From positions 1-15,671 of the forward strand of contig JAPKYO010000009.1 of NCBI GenBank assembly GCA_026394265.1: a stretch of 15,671 nt of DNA. The letters are read 5' to 3'. Position 1 is the first letter of the stretch. Each line of letters begins with the position of its first letter. This document shows, piece after piece, positions 13,212 through 15,671 of this stretch. Under the pieces are notes generated by a model, which saw nothing but the letters and a program-made list of their open reading frames with translations, had not been told where the DNA came from and searched no databases. The position numbers and the translations under genes were made by a program. This DNA is from Candidatus Bathyarchaeota archaeon (lineage in GTDB: Archaea > Thermoproteota > Bathyarchaeia > TCS64).

Positions 13212-14864
13212 TCACAGCAGCTTCAACTTGTGCTCCAGCGTCTTCTGCCCCCTGTACTCGGGGAGCAGGAGCGGAGCCTTCCTGTCAGTCTTTATCCCAG
13301 CCTCCTCGAGCCACCTATCGTAGCGGTCGAGGTGGGAGAGGGTCAGCTTGCCAGTTGTCGCGGTCTTCGCCCTCTCCGCCGCGTACTTGCCCGCCCTGCG
13401 GCCGAAGACGTAGATGTCGAGCTGGCTGTTCCCCATGAGCCTGTTCTTACCGTGGACGCCACCGCAGACCTCGCCGGCGCAGAAGAGCCCGGGCACATTC
13501 GTCTCCGTCTTCGCGTTAATCTCAACACCGCCATTCTGGTAGTGGAGCGTCGGGAAGACCGCCATCGGCTCCTTCCTGATGTCGACGCCGAACTTGTTGA
13601 AGGTGCGGAACATGGCGGCGAACTCGCGCTCGATGGTGCCCACTCCGTTGACCGCCTCGATCTGGGGCGTGTCGAGCCAAACAGCACGCATACCCGTCGG
13701 GGTCACAATGCCGTTGTTCCTCTCGTAGCACTCCCTGATGTAGCTAGAGGACTCGATGTCGCGCGGCTCTAGGTGGTAGACGAATAACTCGCCGTCCTTG
13801 TTGACGGGCTGGGCGCCGCGCCCCCTGAGCTTCTCGGTGGCGAGCTGACCCACGATCTGCTCCGGGTAGGCGGCCCCAGTCGGGTGGTACTGCGTCGAGT
13901 CGAGGTCCCTGAGGACTGCACCCGTGCGGTACGCCATGACTATCCCGTCGCCCGTTGCCCCGTAGTGATTCGTCGTCGCGAATCCCTGAATGTGAAGCCT
14001 ACCGAAGCCGCCCGTGGCGAGGATCGTCGACTTCGCCCTCACGATCTTGTACTCCTCCGAGTCAAGGTCATAGAGCACCGCGCCAGCGACCTGGTCCTTA
14101 TCATCCATCAGGAGGTCGACGGCGCACGTGAACTCGACGTAGCCGATGCCCCTGTTGATGAACTCGTCAAGCACGACGCGTGTAAGCTCCAGCCCAGTGT
14201 AGTCCTTGCAGCTGTGCATCCGCTTCCTGCTCGTGCCGCCTCCCGCGATCTCCATCATCGTCCCGTCGGCGAGCTTGTCGTACATGACGCCCAGCTCCTC
14301 GTGCCACCTGATCACGTCCGGGGCGTCCTTCACCATAGCCTCGACGAGCTCCGGCTTGTTGGCGTAGTGACCGCCGCCGATGATGTCGAGGTAGTGCTTC
14401 AAGGGATCATCGTCCAGCTTATCCGCCGCCTGTATTCCTCCCTGAGCCATCTTCGAGTTGGCGTCCCCGAGGCGCAGCTTCTGAACCATCAGAATCCTGT
14501 CCGCGGGGATGCCGTTCTCGTTGGCGAGCAGCCCAGCGCTCATACCGGCGCCACCCGCTCCGATGATCAGCACATCGACGTCGTAGTCGACCTTGCTCAG
14601 GTCGATCTCCTTCGGCGACACCATCGGGTGCGCCTCGAGGATGTCCGCGACCTCATGCGGGATGATCATCCCCTTGCTCGGGCCGATGGCGAGCGTCCTC
14701 TTCCCCGCCGGCTTCCAGTCGGGGTGGAACTTCTCGAGAATCTCCTGCCTCTGCTCCGGCGTCATCGGAATGAAGTCCTTGCCGAACCTACCGGCGCGGG
14801 AGTCCGCGACCTTCCTGAGGCTCTCCTGCATGTACTCGGGGTAGCCACTCTTGTTGCCACTCAT
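13212..14864 (-). CDS. Fumarate reductase/succinate dehydrogenase-type flavoprotein (TfrA/FrdA-like)
   Basis: 550 residues. After an unusual N-terminal extension of about 95 residues comes the FAD motif IGAGGAGMSAGLL (101-113). Residues matching the E. coli FrdA active site are all visible: H327 in YHPTG, T343-E344 in ATEKLRGRG, R368 in PRD, H441 in LHYQNGG, and R475 in GKNRLMGNS. Hence the protein should interconvert fumarate and succinate. At the covalent-FAD histidine position the sequence is ANSKMAQGG, with Asn136, so the flavin is probably noncovalent, as in aspartate oxidase and as expected for soluble TfrA-type enzymes. The ATG overlaps the stop of the preceding iron-sulfur gene (ATGA). 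The neighbouring HdrB, three-cluster protein and HdrA point to a thiol- or ferredoxin-linked fumarate reductase, not a membrane quinone enzyme. L-aspartate oxidase is a less likely reading given the operon. Confidence 0.9.
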   Translation of the reverse strand: MSGNKSGYPEYMQESLRKVADSRAGRFGKDFIPMTPEQRQEILEKFHPDWKPAGKRTLAIGPSKGMIIPHEVADILEAHPMVSPKEIDLSKVDYDVDVLIIGAGGAGMSAGLLANENGIPADRILMVQKLRLGDANSKMAQGGIQAADKLDDDPLKHYLDIIGGGHYANKPELVEAMVKDAPDVIRWHEELGVMYDKLADGTMMEIAGGGTSRKRMHSCKDYTGLELTRVVLDEFINRGIGYVEFTCAVDLLMDDKDQVAGAVLYDLDSEEYKIVRAKSTILATGGFGRLHIQGFATTNHYGATGDGIVMAYRTGAVLRDLDSTQYHPTGAAYPEQIVGQLATEKLRGRGAQPVNKDGELFVYHLEPRDIESSSYIRECYERNNGIVTPTGMRAVWLDTPQIEAVNGVGTIEREFAAMFRTFNKFGVDIRKEPMAVFPTLHYQNGGVEINAKTETNVPGLFCAGEVCGGVHGKNRLMGNSQLDIYVFGRRAGKYAAERAKTATTGKLTLSHLDRYDRWLEEAGIKTDRKAPLLLPEYRGQKTLEHKLKLL

Positions 14865-15550
14865 TTGATCTTCATCTCCCTCGTGTTGTACTTCTTCTGA
14901 AGAGTCGGCTTGTCCATCTTCTTCAGCTCCTCGATCTCGGCGTCATACTTCCCCGCCTTGATCTCCTCGCACCGCTTGAGCACGTGTTCAGTCGGCCCCT
15001 CGACGTACTTCGACTCGAGGCGCCGCGCCAGCTGACCCACGTTGTATGGCACGATCTCAGCTGGGCACCTCATCGCGCAGAGCCCGCAGCCGAGGCAGTC
15101 GAAGCTGATCTTCGCCGCCTGAACGATGTCGCCGCGGAGAGCCGCCTGAACATAATCCATGACCATTATGTCCTGCGGGCAAGCCTTGGTGCACGTGTTG
15201 CAGGCGAGGCAACGCGCGATCTCAGGGTAGTACTCCAGGAACGTGTTCGCCTCCGCCTTTAGCTCGTTGATCTTGTAGGTCTTCTTCTCCTGGGGGCTGA
15301 AGGGTATCTGGGCTATGATCATTCCGTCCTCGACTATCTTCTGGCAGGCTAGCGCCCCCTGGAGCTTGTAGCTGCCCTTCTTCCGGTAGACGGTGGCGCA
15401 CGCGCCGCAGAATCCTCCCCTGCAGCCCGCGCCCCTCCTGAACTGGTGACCGACGTACTCCATCGCCTTCATGATGGTTAGGTCCGCCGGAACCATCTGC
15501 TTCTTGCCCATCACGTAGATGGTGACCATCTTGTTGCCGTTCTCAGCCAT
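14861..15550 (-). CDS. FrdB/TfrB-like iron-sulfur subunit with one 2Fe-2S and two 4Fe-4S motifs
   Basis: 229 residues from the ATG at 15550; a GTG two codons upstream overlaps the previous stop and is also possible. N-terminal plant-type ferredoxin motif AGCRGGFCGACAT with a fourth cysteine in LACQ holds a 2Fe-2S cluster. Then CLACNTCTKACP and CLGCGLCAMRCP give two full 4Fe-4S motifs. Classical quinone-linked FrdB uses 2Fe-2S, 4Fe-4S and 3Fe-4S; two complete cubane motifs are instead like the N-terminal part of TfrB of methanogen thiol:fumarate reductase. The CCG (HdrB) part of TfrB is absent here and is supplied by the separate gene just upstream. It would carry electrons between the flavoprotein encoded next and HdrB or HdrA. 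Stop and next start overlap (ATGA). Confidence 0.9.
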   Translation of the reverse strand: MAENGNKMVTIYVMGKKQMVPADLTIMKAMEYVGHQFRRGAGCRGGFCGACATVYRKKGSYKLQGALACQKIVEDGMIIAQIPFSPQEKKTYKINELKAEANTFLEYYPEIARCLACNTCTKACPQDIMVMDYVQAALRGDIVQAAKISFDCLGCGLCAMRCPAEIVPYNVGQLARRLESKYVEGPTEHVLKRCEEIKAGKYDAEIEELKKMDKPTLQKKYNTREMKIK

Positions 15551-15552
15551 AC

Positions 15553-15671
15553 TCACATCAGCCCCTTCGCCCTAAGCATCGGCCTCGGGTCGGGCTTATT
15601 CATCCCGAGAGCCATCTCATCCTCACCGAGGCCGAAGGCGAGAGCCATCAGCTGGGTGAAATAAACGATTG
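15553..15671 (-). CDS. hdrB: C-terminus of an HdrB/CCG-domain protein (gene enters from the right edge)
   Basis: Only the last 38 codons are in the window. IVYFTQLMALAFGLGEDEMA followed by NKPDPRPMLRAKGL matches the end of HdrB-type proteins and aligns with the end of the other HdrB here (VFYYTQLLGLAMGLKQEQLG, then NQSPVDPVL). The cysteine motifs lie outside. The stop overlaps the GTG start option of the iron-sulfur gene, so the genes are co-transcribed. With that gene it would make up both halves of a TfrB, or the SdhE-like subunit of a type-E succinate:acceptor oxidoreductase. Confidence 0.82.
   Translation of the reverse strand, partial: IVYFTQLMALAFGLGEDEMALGMNKPDPRPMLRAKGLM

Noticed and set aside
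13884..14900. Open frame of 338 codons on the plus strand opposite the fumarate-reductase flavoprotein
   Set aside because: Antisense shadow of a GC-rich gene; rich in Arg, Val, His and Leu with no domain motif, while the minus-strand frame has every expected catalytic residue.

Overview
The window is high-GC archaeal DNA. Genes are packed in short-overlap operons, GTG and TTG starts are common, archaeal TATA boxes and oligo-T terminators are visible, and some transcripts look nearly leaderless. Nothing fixes the lineage. A redox-rich, CO2- or dicarboxylate-metabolising anaerobe of the Bathyarchaeia kind fits, but that is a guess. No rRNA, tRNA, CRISPR array, integrase or transposase was found.

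Left block (about 1-6014, all on the minus strand). From right to left an operon runs hdrC, hdrB, a short HdrA (QmoA-like), a second HdrA lacking the inserted ferredoxin (QmoB-like), MvhD with an out-of-frame winged-helix tail, and a third HdrA that leaves the window. The junctions are tight (ATGA or TGATG overlaps, or gaps of 2-11 bp). I read it as a soluble, multi-flavin heterodisulfide-reductase/Qmo-type electron-transfer complex. A malic enzyme lies upstream under its own control.

Middle block (about 7400-10800). This part is accessory-like and looser: a GNAT acetyltransferase, an AbrB/VapB-type antitoxin with only a short possible tail of its toxin, two flavodoxin-fold proteins (one clearly lower in GC, with a palindrome at its promoter), a repeat-bearing AT-rich gap of 394 bp, and a four-helix membrane protein. 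An 85%-identical copy of the 3' end of the neighbouring hdrA lies upstream of the membrane-protein gene, so that gene is flanked by 68-bp direct repeats.

Right block (10846-15671, minus strand). From right to left: the C-terminus of an HdrB/CCG protein, a three-cluster FrdB/TfrB-like iron-sulfur protein, a fumarate-reductase/succinate-dehydrogenase flavoprotein with all expected catalytic residues but no covalent-flavin histidine, and a large HdrA fused to an MvhD domain that has lost every cysteine. HdrB plus the iron-sulfur protein equals a split TfrB of thiol:fumarate reductase. In one operon with HdrA this suggests a soluble HdrA-coupled fumarate reductase, possibly flavin-bifurcating or confurcating. 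Together with malic enzyme, the window suggests a C4-dicarboxylate redox module built around Hdr complexes. This is the most interesting system here, and its function is inferred from domains and gene order only.
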